A program made the translations under genes and the position numbers. Source: Nitrospinae bacterium CG11_big_fil_rev_8_21_14_0_20_56_8 (lineage in GTDB: Bacteria; Nitrospinota; Nitrospinia; Nitrospinales; VA-1). From it: 26,284 nucleotides of DNA. The stretch spans positions 1-26,284 of the forward strand of contig PCWF01000106.1 in the NCBI GenBank assembly GCA_002796165.1, given 5' to 3'. The notes below the pieces were generated by a model. It did no database searches. It was given only the letters and a program-made list of their open reading frames with translations, and was not told the DNA's origin. Positions 15,613-23,815 of the stretch are shown in pieces (the first letter of the stretch is position 1; every line of letters begins with the position of its first letter).

Positions 15613-16623
15613 TTACGGGCAGGATTCCGCGTGGGAAAGAAATTTTTCCGCAATTTCGATGTCCATCTGACTGCCCAGAAAAAGGGGAACACATTGGTGG
15701 ATATCGGTGGGAGTCATGTCGAGGATCCGTTTGTCTCCCGTGGAGGCGCGGCCTCCCGCGCTTTCGAAGATCAGGGCCATCGGGGCCGCTTCATAGGAGA
15801 ATCTCAATTTCCCCATCGGACTATGCCGGTCACGCGGATACATGAAGATTCCCCCCTTGAGCAGGGTGCGGTGGGCATCCGCCACCAGCGTCCCAATATA
15901 CCGGAGACGGTAGGGCCGTTCGGGGTCGGTATCCGGGGTTTTCAAATATTCAACCAGCCGTTTCTGGTTTTCATCCCAATCGGAAGTATTTCCCTCGTTG
16001 ACGCTGTAAACATTTCCGCGATGGGGAATCTTGATATCCCGGTGGGAAAGAAAAAACTCACCCAGGGAGGGGTCGAGGGTAAAGCCAAATACCCCGCGGC
16101 CGGCGGTATAGACGAACATGGTGCTGGAACCGTAGATGATGTAACCCGCCGCCACCTGCTGATCGGCGCGTTGCAAAAGATCCTCATTCGTCACGCCCTG
16201 ACCCTTGCTTTTTTTACGATAGATGGAAAAGATGGTCCCAATGCTCACGTTGACATCGATGTTGGAGGATCCGTCCAGGGGATCCATCATGAAAATATAT
16301 TTGCCGATGCCTTCATTGGGGGAGATAAGGACGGGGTCTTCGAATTCTTCGGAGGTGATGGCGCAGACCGAGCCCGAACGGCGAATGATGGTGGTGAAGG
16401 TGTTGTTGGCGAACTCGTCGAGCTTCTGGACCTTTTCGCCGTGGACGTTGGTTTCGCCGGTCAGTCCCAGGATATCCTCACCGATCCCGGCCCGGTTCAC
16501 CTCGTTGGAGATGATCTTGGCGGCCACCATGATTTCATTCATCAGGTTGGCGAATTCGCCGGTGGCTCCAGGAACTGTTCGCTCTTCCTGGCGGATGTGC
16601 TGAACCAAAGTTGTGCGTTCCAT
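15613..16623 (-). CDS. fbp: Fructose-1,6-bisphosphatase, class I
   Basis: 336 aa, full length. Hydrolyses fructose 1,6-bisphosphate to fructose 6-phosphate in gluconeogenesis and, in autotrophs, the Calvin cycle. Signatures: SEEFEDP around 91-97 (metal-binding acids), MMDPLDGSSNIDVNVSIGTI at 112-131 (D114, D117 and D123 region), YGSSTMFVYTAGRGV, RYIGTLVADAHRTLLKGGIF and LRFSYEAAPMALIFESAGG, the substrate phosphate and sugar binding part. AGGAAA five bases before the ATG is a good ribosome site. It has its own promoter with an overlapping inverted repeat after typA. No other gluconeogenic or Calvin gene is in the window. Confidence 0.97.
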   Translation of the reverse strand: MERTTLVQHIRQEERTVPGATGEFANLMNEIMVAAKIISNEVNRAGIGEDILGLTGETNVHGEKVQKLDEFANNTFTTIIRRSGSVCAITSEEFEDPVLISPNEGIGKYIFMMDPLDGSSNIDVNVSIGTIFSIYRKKSKGQGVTNEDLLQRADQQVAAGYIIYGSSTMFVYTAGRGVFGFTLDPSLGEFFLSHRDIKIPHRGNVYSVNEGNTSDWDENQKRLVEYLKTPDTDPERPYRLRYIGTLVADAHRTLLKGGIFMYPRDRHSPMGKLRFSYEAAPMALIFESAGGRASTGDKRILDMTPTDIHQCVPLFLGSQMDIEIAEKFLSHAESCP

Positions 16624-16670
16624 GTTTTCCTGGATGAATTCTGAACGTTATCTGTCCGTGAAGTTGGCAG

Positions 16671-16730
16671 ATTCTAGCTCATTTTGCGCACAGGGGCAAA
16701 TGAAATGCCCAGCGATTTTCACGCAAAATG
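16671..16730 (-). promoter_or_regulatory. fbp promoter overlapped by a nested inverted repeat
   Basis: Minus strand TTGCCC (16699-16694), 17-nt spacer, TAGAAT (16676-16671); start near 16664, 41 nt before the ATG. The perfect 9-bp inverted repeat CATTTTGCG (16680-16688) / CGCAAAATG (16722-16730) has one arm between the -35 and -10 boxes. An inner repeat GGGCA (16694-16698) / TGCCC (16706-16710) coincides with the -35. This is typical operator geometry. Confidence 0.45.
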
Positions 16731-16751
16731 CTCCGGCGGACCGGCTCGGTT

Positions 16752-18575
16752 TCAGGCTACTTTCTGTGCCCGGGCCATTCGCTTGCGCTCGTTCTCGTCC
16801 AGGTGTTTTTTCCTCAGGCGAAGACTTTTCGGGGTGATCTCGGCCAGCTCATCCTCGTTGATGTACGTCAGCACCTGTTCCAGGCTCATCTGGCGCGGGG
16901 GCGTGAGGATGATGTTCTCATCCGACCCGGCCGCCCGCACGTTGGTCAGTTTCTTTTCCCTGCAACTGTTGACCACGAGATCGTTGTCCTTGCTGTTTTC
17001 TCCAACGATCATCCCCTGATAGACTTCCTCTCCGGGTCCGAGGAAGAGCATGCCGCGCTCCTGGAGATTATTGAGAGAATACGAGGTGGTTTTGCCCTGG
17101 TCCATGCTGATCAGGACCCCCGTCGATCGGCGGGCGATTTCCCCGCAATGCGGAATGTAATTATGGAAGCAGTGGTTCACCACTCCGGTGCCCTTGGTGA
17201 GCGTCAGATACTGCGAGCGAAAGCCAAACAGGCCGCGCGTGGGGATCACGTATTCCAGGCGGGTGGAACCCTGCCCCAGGGGAAGCATGTTTTTGAGATG
17301 ACCTTTTCTCCGTCCCATCTCCTCCATGACCCCGCCCATGAACGCTTCATCCACGTCCAGGATGACGAATTCCTCCGGCTCGAAAACAGCGCCGTTTTCA
17401 TACTTGAGAACCACTTCGGGACGCGAGCAGGCAAACTCATATCCTTCGCGGCGCATGGTCTCGATGAGGATGGACAGGTGCAATTCACCGCGTCCGGAAA
17501 CCCTGAACGTGTCACCGTTGCCGGTTTCTTCCACCTTCAGCGCCACATTGCTCTTGACCTCCTTGAAAAGGCGGTCGCGCAGTTGGCGGGAGGTGACGAA
17601 TTTCCCTTCCCGGCCCGCAAAGGGGGACGTGTTGGTGATGAAGTTGATGGACAGCGTGGGCGCGTCGATCTCGATGACGGGAAGCGGCTCCGGTTTCGCG
17701 CTGTCGGTGATGGTTTCGCCGATATCCACGTCCTTCATCCCGGCGATGGCCACGATGTCGCCCGCCTCGGCCAGCTCCGTCTCCGCGCGGTTCAATCCTT
17801 CGAACGTGAGGAGTTGCGTGGGTTTGAAGGGGATCATGTCGCCGGACCGTCGAATCAGGGTGAGCGGTGTTTTGGCCGTCAATTGTCCGCGCTGGATTTT
17901 GCCGATGGCGATGCGTCCCATGTAATCGCTGTAGTCGATCGAGGACACCAGCATCTGGAAGGGCTCGTCCACATTTCCCCCATGCGGTTGGACCTTGTCG
18001 ATGATGACATCGAGAAGGGGACGCATGTCCTGGTCGGGGCCGTCCGGCAGGGTTCGGCAGAAACCCAGTTTGGCCGAGGTATAAAGGGTGGGGAAATCCA
18101 GTTGTTCGTCGGTGGCACCCAGATTGACGAACAGATCGAACACCTGGTCCAGCGCACGATTGGGATCCGCCCCCTTGCGGTCGATTTTATTGATCACCAC
18201 AATGGGGTTGAGACCGATGGCCAGGGATTTTTTCAATACGAACCGCGTCTGCGGCATGGGACCTTCGGCGGCGTCCACCACCAGCAGTACGCCGTTGACC
18301 AGTTTCAGAATGCGCTCCACTTCCCCGCCGAAATCCGCGTGGCCCGGCGTGTCCACGATATTGATTTTGTAATCGAGATAGCGAATCGAGGCGTTCTTGG
18401 AAAAAATGGTGATGCCCCGCTCCCGCTCCAGGTCGTTGCTGTCGAGGATGCAGGAACCGGAAATCTCGCTGGCGCGAAACATTCCGCTTTGCCGAAGCAG
18501 ACAGTCCACAAGCGAAGTTTTGCCATGGTCAACGTGGGCGATGATACCTATATTTCGAACGTACTCTTTTTTCAT
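16752..18575 (-). CDS. typA: Ribosome-associated translational GTPase TypA/BipA
   Basis: 607 aa, standard length. GTPase of the EF-G/LepA superfamily that binds ribosomes and helps 50S assembly and stress or cold adaptation. G1 IIAHVDHGKT (11-20), switch I RERGITI (51-57), G3 DTPGHADF (75-82), G4 NKID (129-132). Domains II/III and the TypA-specific C-terminus follow (YVIPTRGLFGFRSQYLTLTKGTG). It is the first gene of the minus-strand run typA-fbp-hisS-fur and is divergent from xerD. No Shine-Dalgarno precedes the ATG. Confidence 0.97.
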   Translation of the reverse strand: MKKEYVRNIGIIAHVDHGKTSLVDCLLRQSGMFRASEISGSCILDSNDLERERGITIFSKNASIRYLDYKINIVDTPGHADFGGEVERILKLVNGVLLVVDAAEGPMPQTRFVLKKSLAIGLNPIVVINKIDRKGADPNRALDQVFDLFVNLGATDEQLDFPTLYTSAKLGFCRTLPDGPDQDMRPLLDVIIDKVQPHGGNVDEPFQMLVSSIDYSDYMGRIAIGKIQRGQLTAKTPLTLIRRSGDMIPFKPTQLLTFEGLNRAETELAEAGDIVAIAGMKDVDIGETITDSAKPEPLPVIEIDAPTLSINFITNTSPFAGREGKFVTSRQLRDRLFKEVKSNVALKVEETGNGDTFRVSGRGELHLSILIETMRREGYEFACSRPEVVLKYENGAVFEPEEFVILDVDEAFMGGVMEEMGRRKGHLKNMLPLGQGSTRLEYVIPTRGLFGFRSQYLTLTKGTGVVNHCFHNYIPHCGEIARRSTGVLISMDQGKTTSYSLNNLQERGMLFLGPGEEVYQGMIVGENSKDNDLVVNSCREKKLTNVRAAGSDENIILTPPRQMSLEQVLTYINEDELAEITPKSLRLRKKHLDENERKRMARAQKVA

Positions 18576-18633
18576 AGTTTGTGTTCTGTCGCTTTATTTT
18601 ATAAAGATTAGTCGGAAACCCTGCTGGTAGGGG

Positions 18634-18678
18634 GAGGGTAAAAACCCTCATTATAACCAGTTACCCAGAATAACCCAA
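18634..18678 (-). promoter_or_regulatory. typA promoter and leader hairpin
   Basis: Minus strand TTGGGT (18678-18673), 17-nt spacer, perfect TATAAT (18655-18650); start near 18643. The transcript start overlaps a hairpin, GAGGGT-TTTT-ACCCTC on the minus strand (18649-18634). The leader to the ATG would be about 68 nt. Confidence 0.4.
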
Positions 18679-18700
18679 ATTAATAATTTTACCCTGCCCG

Positions 18701-18729
18701 CCGTGTCGAGGAGGGGAGAGAGGACACGG
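18701..18729. repeat. Inverted repeat between the typA and xerD promoters
   Basis: CCGTGTC (18701-18707) and GACACGG (18723-18729) are a perfect 7-bp inverted repeat around a purine-rich 15-base centre. It lies upstream of both divergent promoters, so it could be an operator for either gene. Confidence 0.3.
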
Positions 18730-18759
18730 TCCGGCCCTGCCGGGAAACAGATTTTCTCC

Positions 18760-18787
18760 TTGCCTACAACTAATTGTTTATTATAAC
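18760..18787 (+). promoter_or_regulatory. xerD promoter, nearly leaderless
   Basis: TTGCCT (18760-18765), 16-nt spacer, TATAAC (18782-18787). Transcription would start about seven bases before the xerD ATG at 18801, leaving no room for a Shine-Dalgarno, and none is seen. Confidence 0.4.
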
Positions 18788-18800
18788 ATTAATTTCCAAT

Positions 18801-19679
18801 ATGGAACATTTAATTCGCGAATACATTCAATTTCTTTCCATTGAGAAGCGTTGTTCCCCCCATACGGTGGAGAACTATCGAAGGGATGTGGAGCGATTTT
18901 TCCGCGCCTTGAAGGGAAGGGACCTGAATGAGTTGGGCTTGGCCGATCTGCGCGCCTACCTTCTCGAGCTCCGCGGGTCGGGCCTGTCCCCGGCCACCGT
19001 ATCCCGGAACCTGTCGTCCCTCAAAACCTTTTTCCGGTTCCTGGTTAACGAAAACCACCTCAAAGACAATCAGATGGAGATCCTTGAATCTCCCCGGTCG
19101 TGGCGGAAACTTCCCGAAGTGTTGTCCGTTAATGAAGTGGAAACCCTGATGTCCCTGGCCAAACCCGACACCCCGCAGGGGATTCGCGATCAGGCCATGC
19201 TGGAAGTGCTCTATGCTACCGGATTGCGCGTTTCCGAGTTGGTTGGCCTCAAATTTTCCGATTTCGACATGCGGGCAGGATTTCTGCGGTCCATGGGCAA
19301 AGGATCCAAGGAACGCGTCGTGCCCTTGGGCGACCTGGCGCGGGAGGCGGTGGAGCGGTATATTCAATCCGCGCGCCCGGTATTGCTCAAGCGCCATTCT
19401 GCGGCAGAGTTGTTTCTCACCCGGCGGGGCAGGCCCATGACGCGCCAGGGGTTCTGGAAAATTCTGAAGAGTTATGTCCGGCGGGCGGGGATTAATCGCG
19501 CCGTATCTCCCCACACCCTGCGGCACGCCTTTGCCACCCATCTCCTTGAACGGGGAGCCGACCTGCGGTCCGTGCAGATGATGCTGGGTCACTCGGACAT
19601 CTCGACCACGCAAATTTATACCCATATCATGCGCGAACGCATGCGGGAAATGCATGACCGTTTTCATCCCCGGGCATGA
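18801..19679 (+). CDS. xerD: Site-specific tyrosine recombinase XerD
   Basis: 292 aa from the ATG at 18801; a TTG at 18774 would add nine residues. It resolves chromosome dimers at dif together with XerC. N-terminal SAM-like core-binding domain (YIQFLSIEKRCSPHTVENYR), then the catalytic domain with R143 (ATGLRVSELVGL), the beta-hairpin Lys in MGKGSKERVVPLG, H238-x2-R241 (HTLRHAFATHLLERG), H264 (LGHSD) and nucleophile Y273 (QIYTHI). HSDISTTQIYTH is the XerD form; XerC usually reads HSSLSTTQ. It is a housekeeping enzyme, not an integron or phage integrase: no attachment site or cassette is nearby. Confidence 0.93.
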   Translation: MEHLIREYIQFLSIEKRCSPHTVENYRRDVERFFRALKGRDLNELGLADLRAYLLELRGSGLSPATVSRNLSSLKTFFRFLVNENHLKDNQMEILESPRSWRKLPEVLSVNEVETLMSLAKPDTPQGIRDQAMLEVLYATGLRVSELVGLKFSDFDMRAGFLRSMGKGSKERVVPLGDLAREAVERYIQSARPVLLKRHSAAELFLTRRGRPMTRQGFWKILKSYVRRAGINRAVSPHTLRHAFATHLLERGADLRSVQMMLGHSDISTTQIYTHIMRERMREMHDRFHPRA

Positions 19680-19700
19680 TGATTTTCGCGCCGGGATTTG

Positions 19701-19742
19701 TGCTATAATTCTCTTGACTGGCTGGGGAAATAAGGCTACCAT
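19701..19742 (+). promoter_or_regulatory. Two tandem promoters before the yceD-rpmF-fab operon
   Basis: P1: TGCTATAAT (19701-19709), a perfect extended -10 box without a clear -35. P2: TTGACT (19714-19719), 17-nt spacer, TACCAT (19737-19742). P2 would start near 19750, about 70 nt before yceD. They could drive the whole downstream fatty-acid operon. Confidence 0.5.
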
Positions 19743-19820
19743 CGACCCACTTATTCCTGCCTGAGAATTCCATCTTCTGGTTTTACAAAGAGTTTCAAAT
19801 TCAACTCAACATTTTCGGGC

Positions 19821-20351
19821 ATGGTTTTCGACATCAATGAAATCCCTGAAGAGGGGGTCAGCTTTGAAGTGCGGGAAAACAAGAAGCACTTCGATATTGA
19901 AGAACCCGACTGCAAGCTGATCGATGACGTTTCGGTAGGGGGGATCCTTCGGCGGATCCATCACGAAATTTATTTGAACGCCGAGGTGAAAACCCGATTG
20001 GAAGTGCAATGCACCCGGTGCCTGGTGATGTTCCCCTTCACCGTCAAGGCTCGCGTGTCTGCCCAATTCATGCCCCGTGAGAAAGCCGGCGTTTTCGGAC
20101 ATGAGATGGAGTTGCACGATGCCGATATCGATACCGAATATTTCGAGGGCGAACGGATTGACATCACGTCCCCGGTAAGGGATACAATATTGTTAGCCCT
20201 GCCGGCAGTTTACGTTTGCCGAAAAGATTGTGCGGGGTTGTGTCCCCGTTGCGGGATCAACCTGAATGAGCAGACGTGCCAATGTCATTCCGAGCCTGCA
20301 GGAGATCCCAGGCTGGAAATTTTAAAATCTATTAAGGATAAACTCAAGTAA
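19821..20351 (+). CDS. yceD: YceD/DUF177 family 23S rRNA accumulation protein
   Basis: 176 aa. The DUF177 family (PF02620) is almost always encoded just before rpmF, as here (10-bp gap), and in E. coli and plants is needed for normal 23S rRNA levels. Signatures: VQCTRCLVMFPFTV (C64/C67), EYFEGERIDITSPVRDTILLALP, and the C-terminal CRKDCAGLCPRCGINLNEQ, followed by CQC. The extra Cys suggest a zinc-binding form, commoner outside Enterobacteria. No Shine-Dalgarno precedes the ATG. It heads the operon under two tandem promoters. Confidence 0.93.
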   Translation: MVFDINEIPEEGVSFEVRENKKHFDIEEPDCKLIDDVSVGGILRRIHHEIYLNAEVKTRLEVQCTRCLVMFPFTVKARVSAQFMPREKAGVFGHEMELHDADIDTEYFEGERIDITSPVRDTILLALPAVYVCRKDCAGLCPRCGINLNEQTCQCHSEPAGDPRLEILKSIKDKLK

Positions 20352-20361
20352 GAGGAAACCG

Positions 20362-20544
20362 ATGCCCGTACCAAAGAAACGCACGTCCCGGTCCCGCCAG
20401 GGACAAAGAAGGTCTCACGACCGGTTAAGTCTCCCGTCGTTCAGCGAATGTCCGCAATGCCATGAGATGAAACGTCCTCATCACGTCTGTCCGCACTGTG
20501 GGTTCTACAAGGAAAAGGAGATCATGGAAGTGGAGGCGGTTTGA
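20362..20544 (+). CDS. rpmF: 50S ribosomal protein L32
   Basis: 60 aa, normal length. N-terminal MPVPKKRTSRSRQGQRRSH is the conserved L32 start that binds 23S rRNA. C30-PQ-C33 and C43-PH-C46 form a zinc ribbon, so this is the zinc-binding (C+) paralogue. GAGGAAA lies just before the ATG. No C-minus partner gene is in the window. Confidence 0.97.
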   Translation: MPVPKKRTSRSRQGQRRSHDRLSLPSFSECPQCHEMKRPHHVCPHCGFYKEKEIMEVEAV

Positions 20545-20601
20545 CCCCGTTCCGTTTTTATCCTCTTGTTTGACAAAGAATCTAATGTCGGAAGGAAGAT
20601 C

Positions 20602-20703
20602 ATGCCGGTTCAGCCGGAACTGAATTCCGATTTGCCCCCGCGGATCACCCCGGATATGAAAATAATTTCGTCCATGCCTCGATACCAGGCCGTTTCAGCT
20701 TGA
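20602..20703 (+). CDS. Possible 33-aa small ORF between rpmF and plsX
   Basis: ATG at 20602 with AAGGAAG a few bases upstream, in frame to a TGA at 20703; the product starts MPVQPELNSD and has no recognisable feature. It fills most of the 178-bp rpmF-plsX gap and ends 19 nt before plsX, so it could couple translation to plsX. It may equally be chance. No terminator or convincing promoter is seen in this gap. Confidence 0.25.
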   Translation: MPVQPELNSDLPPRITPDMKIISSMPRYQAVSA

Positions 20704-20722
20704 GAAGGAGCGCGGGCCGAAT

Positions 20723-21844
20723 ATGAAAATTGCCGTTGATGCCATGGGTGGAGACCACGCTCCCGAAGCCATTGTGGAGGGCGCGGTGCTGGCCGCCCGG
20801 GAAGCGGGCACCCAAATCCTCCTCGTCGGGATCTCCCACGAGTTGAATTCCCTGTTGGATAAGCTCGGGGCGAAAGGGCTCCCCATCGAAGTGGTGCATG
20901 CCGAAGAAGTGGTCGAGATGCACGACGTTCCCGCCAAGGCCGTTCGCACTAAAAAGAAATCCTCCATGAAGGTCGGGCTTGACCTGGTCAAGCAGGGCGA
21001 AGCCGATGCCTTTGTGAGCGCCGGCAATACCGGGGCGGTCCTGGCCTATTCCACCCTGATTCTGCGTCCCCTCAAGGGGGTGGACCGGCCCGCCATCACC
21101 ATTCAGCTCCCGACCCTCAAGGGAGTCTCCATTTTGCTGGATGCGGGTGCCAACGTGGACTGCAAACCCAACCAATTATTCCAGTTTGGCATCATGGGCC
21201 ATGTTTTTGCCAAGTACATCCTGGGCAAGGAAGCGCCGGGAGTGGGGCTCCTCAGTATTGGCGAGGAAGACGGAAAGGGAAATGAGATCACCAAGGAAGT
21301 ATTCCAGATGCTCAAAAGGAGCCATATCAATTTCATCGGCAATATTGAGGGGAAGGAAGTGTATCGCGGCAATGCCGATGTGGTCGTTTGCGACGGGTTT
21401 ACCGGAAACGTGGCCCTCAAGATCAGCGAAAGCCTCGCCGAGATGATCGGCGCAAACCTTAAGATGATGTTTAACAACACTCTTCTCAGCAAGCTGGGAT
21501 ATTTATTTTTGAAACCGCAAATGCAAATGTTTAAAAAGAAGGTAGACTATTCCGAGACCGGTGGGGCGCCCCTTCTCGGGATCAACGGAGCGGTGATTAT
21601 CGCCCACGGAAGTTCCTCGCCCAAAGCCATCAAAAACGCCATCAAGCGCGCTGAGGAACTGATTGAAAAAAAGATCAATGAACATATACAGAATGACATT
21701 GAATCCAACCTTGCCGATGTGGAAACCAGCCTTTGGAAACAAATCAAGAATATCGCTTTTGGCTCTGACCTTCAACCGGATGACCACAACCATAAATCCG
21801 CTCCCCAGATGAAACCCAAGGATGTTCCTCCCCAGGACAACTGA
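20723..21844 (+). CDS. plsX: Phosphate acyltransferase PlsX (acyl-ACP:phosphate transacylase)
   Basis: 373 aa. Makes acyl-phosphate from acyl-ACP and phosphate, the acyl donor for PlsY in the first step of phospholipid synthesis. Signatures: IAVDAMGGDHAP at the N-terminus, SAGNTGAVLAYSTLILRPLKGVDRPAI, LLDAGANVDCKP, GNIEGKEVYRGNADVVVCDGFTGN, and GGAPLLGINGAVIIAHGSS. The polar tail after about residue 345 (SDLQPDDHNHK...) is not conserved in the family as I know it. AGGAG lies 12 nt before the ATG, a longer gap than usual. fabH follows after 15 bp. Confidence 0.96.
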   Translation: MKIAVDAMGGDHAPEAIVEGAVLAAREAGTQILLVGISHELNSLLDKLGAKGLPIEVVHAEEVVEMHDVPAKAVRTKKKSSMKVGLDLVKQGEADAFVSAGNTGAVLAYSTLILRPLKGVDRPAITIQLPTLKGVSILLDAGANVDCKPNQLFQFGIMGHVFAKYILGKEAPGVGLLSIGEEDGKGNEITKEVFQMLKRSHINFIGNIEGKEVYRGNADVVVCDGFTGNVALKISESLAEMIGANLKMMFNNTLLSKLGYLFLKPQMQMFKKKVDYSETGGAPLLGINGAVIIAHGSSSPKAIKNAIKRAEELIEKKINEHIQNDIESNLADVETSLWKQIKNIAFGSDLQPDDHNHKSAPQMKPKDVPPQDN

Positions 21845-21859
21845 TTTTCTGATTCCAAT

Positions 21860-22861
21860 ATGAGTTCCCATTCCAATTTGCGCGCGGTGGTGGAGGGTAC
21901 CGGTTGCTTTCTTCCCCAGAGAGTCGTCACCAATTTCGACCTCGAAAAAACGTTGGATACCAGCGACGAATGGATTCGGACCCGGACCGGAATCCAGGAA
22001 CGGCGAATCGCGGCCAAAGACGAATGCGCTTCGGTCCTCGGAGCCCGGGCCGCCCGTTTTGCCCTGGAACAAGCCGGACGAAAGCCGGGCGAGATCGACC
22101 TTGTGATCGTTGCGACCTCGACCCCCGACATTCTGTTTCCCGCAACGGCCTGTTTCGTTCAACGGGAAATCGGCGCCCAGAAGGCGGCGGCGTTTGATAT
22201 CAGCGCCGTTTGTTCAGGATTCGTTTTTGCCCTGTCCACGGCGGAGCAGTTCATCAAATCCGGACGTTACCAGCGCGTCCTGGTCATCGGGAGCGAAGTC
22301 AACTCCCGAATCGTGGATTGGAAAGACCGGTCGACCTGCATCCTGTTTGGAGATGGAGCCGGGGCGGTTGTGGTTTCCCGCGTCGAATCCCGGGAACCGG
22401 TGGGCGTGCTTTCCTCGCATATCTATTCCGATGGAACCCTTTCCGATCTCATCACCGTTCCCGGCGGGATCGGGCGAACCTCCATCTCCCATGAGGCCAT
22501 AGACGCGGGTAATTATTTCATCAAGATGGAAGGCAACGCCACCTTCAAGGTCGCCGTGAAACGAATGACGGAGGTGGCCCTTCAAGCATTGGAAACGAAT
22601 GGATTGACACCGGCCGATGTGGACCTCGTGGTGCCCCATCAGGCCAACCAAAGGATCATCAACGCCGTTGCCGAGCGTTTGGCCATTGCCCCGGATAAAA
22701 TTTTCATGAATATCCACAAGTATGGAAACACCTCGGCGGCCTCCATTCCCATTGCCCTTCACGAAGCGCGGGAGGCAGGGCGAATCCGGAAAGGAAGCGT
22801 GGTCCTGCTCATGGTGGTGGGTGCGGGGTTGACGTGGGGAGCGACGGTGATTCGATGGTGA
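21860..22861 (+). CDS. fabH: Beta-ketoacyl-ACP synthase III
   Basis: 333 aa. Starts fatty-acid synthesis by condensing an acyl-CoA (normally acetyl-CoA) with malonyl-ACP. Catalytic triad visible: C118 (DISAVCSGFVFAL), H260 (VVPHQANQRI) and N290 (YGNTSAASIP). The N-terminal TSDEWIRTRTGIQERRIA is typical and the C-terminal VGAGLTWGATVIRW closes the fold. No Shine-Dalgarno precedes the ATG. The last codons overlap the fabD start. Confidence 0.97.
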   Translation: MSSHSNLRAVVEGTGCFLPQRVVTNFDLEKTLDTSDEWIRTRTGIQERRIAAKDECASVLGARAARFALEQAGRKPGEIDLVIVATSTPDILFPATACFVQREIGAQKAAAFDISAVCSGFVFALSTAEQFIKSGRYQRVLVIGSEVNSRIVDWKDRSTCILFGDGAGAVVVSRVESREPVGVLSSHIYSDGTLSDLITVPGGIGRTSISHEAIDAGNYFIKMEGNATFKVAVKRMTEVALQALETNGLTPADVDLVVPHQANQRIINAVAERLAIAPDKIFMNIHKYGNTSAASIPIALHEAREAGRIRKGSVVLLMVVGAGLTWGATVIRW

Positions 22862-23799
22862 AAATCGCATTCGTTTTCCCCGGGCAGGGTGCCCAGACGG
22901 TCGGGATGGGAAAGGAGTTTTATGAGGCCCTGCCCGAGGCCCGCGAGCATTTCGAACAAGCCTCCGAAGTGCTCGGATTGGACATGTCAAGCCTTTGTTT
23001 TAATGGCCCGGAAGAGAGGTTGAACCTGACCGAAAACACCCAGCCGGCCATCCTCCTCCACAGTACAATAGCCTTGAAAATGCTGAGGGAAAGTGGTATA
23101 GATTCCGTACTTGCAGCGGGGCATAGCTTGGGTGAATACTCGGCATTGGTAGCCGCGGGTTCGCTTCGGTTCTTGGATGCGGTGCGTTTGGTCCAACTTC
23201 GCGGGCGATTCATGCAGGAGGCCGTTCCGGTCGGAGTAGGGGCGATGGCGGCTGTGATCGGGCTCTCCCCGGATGCCGTCGGCAAGCTCTGCGAATCGGT
23301 TTCCACTCCAGATTGTCTCGTCCAACCCGCTAACCTGAACAGTCCAGAACAAATCGTCATTTCCGGGCACAAGGAGGCTGTCGAAAAGGCCTCCGAACAA
23401 GCCTGGGAACTGGGGGCGAAAAAGACCGTGATCCTGCCCGTCAGCGCGCCGTTCCATTGTCCCTTGATGAAACCGGCCGAGATCAAATTATATAAAGAAT
23501 TACAACAAACTGAATTCCAGAACCTGACCTTTCCCGTAATCACCAATGTCGATGCAAAACCCATTTCGCTCGGAAGCGATGCAAGAGAAGCGTTGAGGCG
23601 TCAGGTGTGTTCCCCGGTTCGATGGACGGAAACCATGCAATGGATTGTGGATCAGGGTATCCGGACCGTTGTGGAGCTGGGACCCGGAAGAGTGCTGTCG
23701 GGCCTGATTCGCCGGTTCAATAAAGAAATGGAATGTCATCAGGTATTCGATTGCGAGTCCTTGAATAAAACCGTAACCGCCCTCAAAGGGAAGGGATAA
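22855..23799 (+). CDS. fabD: Malonyl-CoA:ACP transacylase
   Basis: 314 aa. Moves malonyl from CoA to ACP. GHSLGEYSALVAAG holds nucleophile S91, H201 is in VSAPFHCPLM, and FVFPGQGAQTVGMG is the usual N-terminus; QLRGRFMQEAVP carries the Arg that binds the malonyl carboxylate. The start is ATG at 22855 or GTG at 22858, both inside the end of fabH (7- or 4-bp overlap), so translation is coupled. Confidence 0.97.
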   Translation: MVKIAFVFPGQGAQTVGMGKEFYEALPEAREHFEQASEVLGLDMSSLCFNGPEERLNLTENTQPAILLHSTIALKMLRESGIDSVLAAGHSLGEYSALVAAGSLRFLDAVRLVQLRGRFMQEAVPVGVGAMAAVIGLSPDAVGKLCESVSTPDCLVQPANLNSPEQIVISGHKEAVEKASEQAWELGAKKTVILPVSAPFHCPLMKPAEIKLYKELQQTEFQNLTFPVITNVDAKPISLGSDAREALRRQVCSPVRWTETMQWIVDQGIRTVVELGPGRVLSGLIRRFNKEMECHQVFDCESLNKTVTALKGKG

Positions 23800-23815
23800 A
23801 CCCAAAGGATTTCGG

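Noticed and set aside
14315..15670. Long open frame on the plus strand across hisS
   Set aside because: Antisense to a clear HisRS gene and without recognisable domains.
16728..18611. Long open frame (over 600 codons) on the plus strand across typA
   Set aside because: It is antisense to typA, which has every GTPase motif. GC-rich codon use leaves the opposite strand open; the translated product has no family resemblance.
18801..19679. Tyrosine recombinase as sign of an integron or mobile element
   Set aside because: Length, motifs and housekeeping neighbours fit chromosomal XerD; no attachment repeats or cargo genes are seen.
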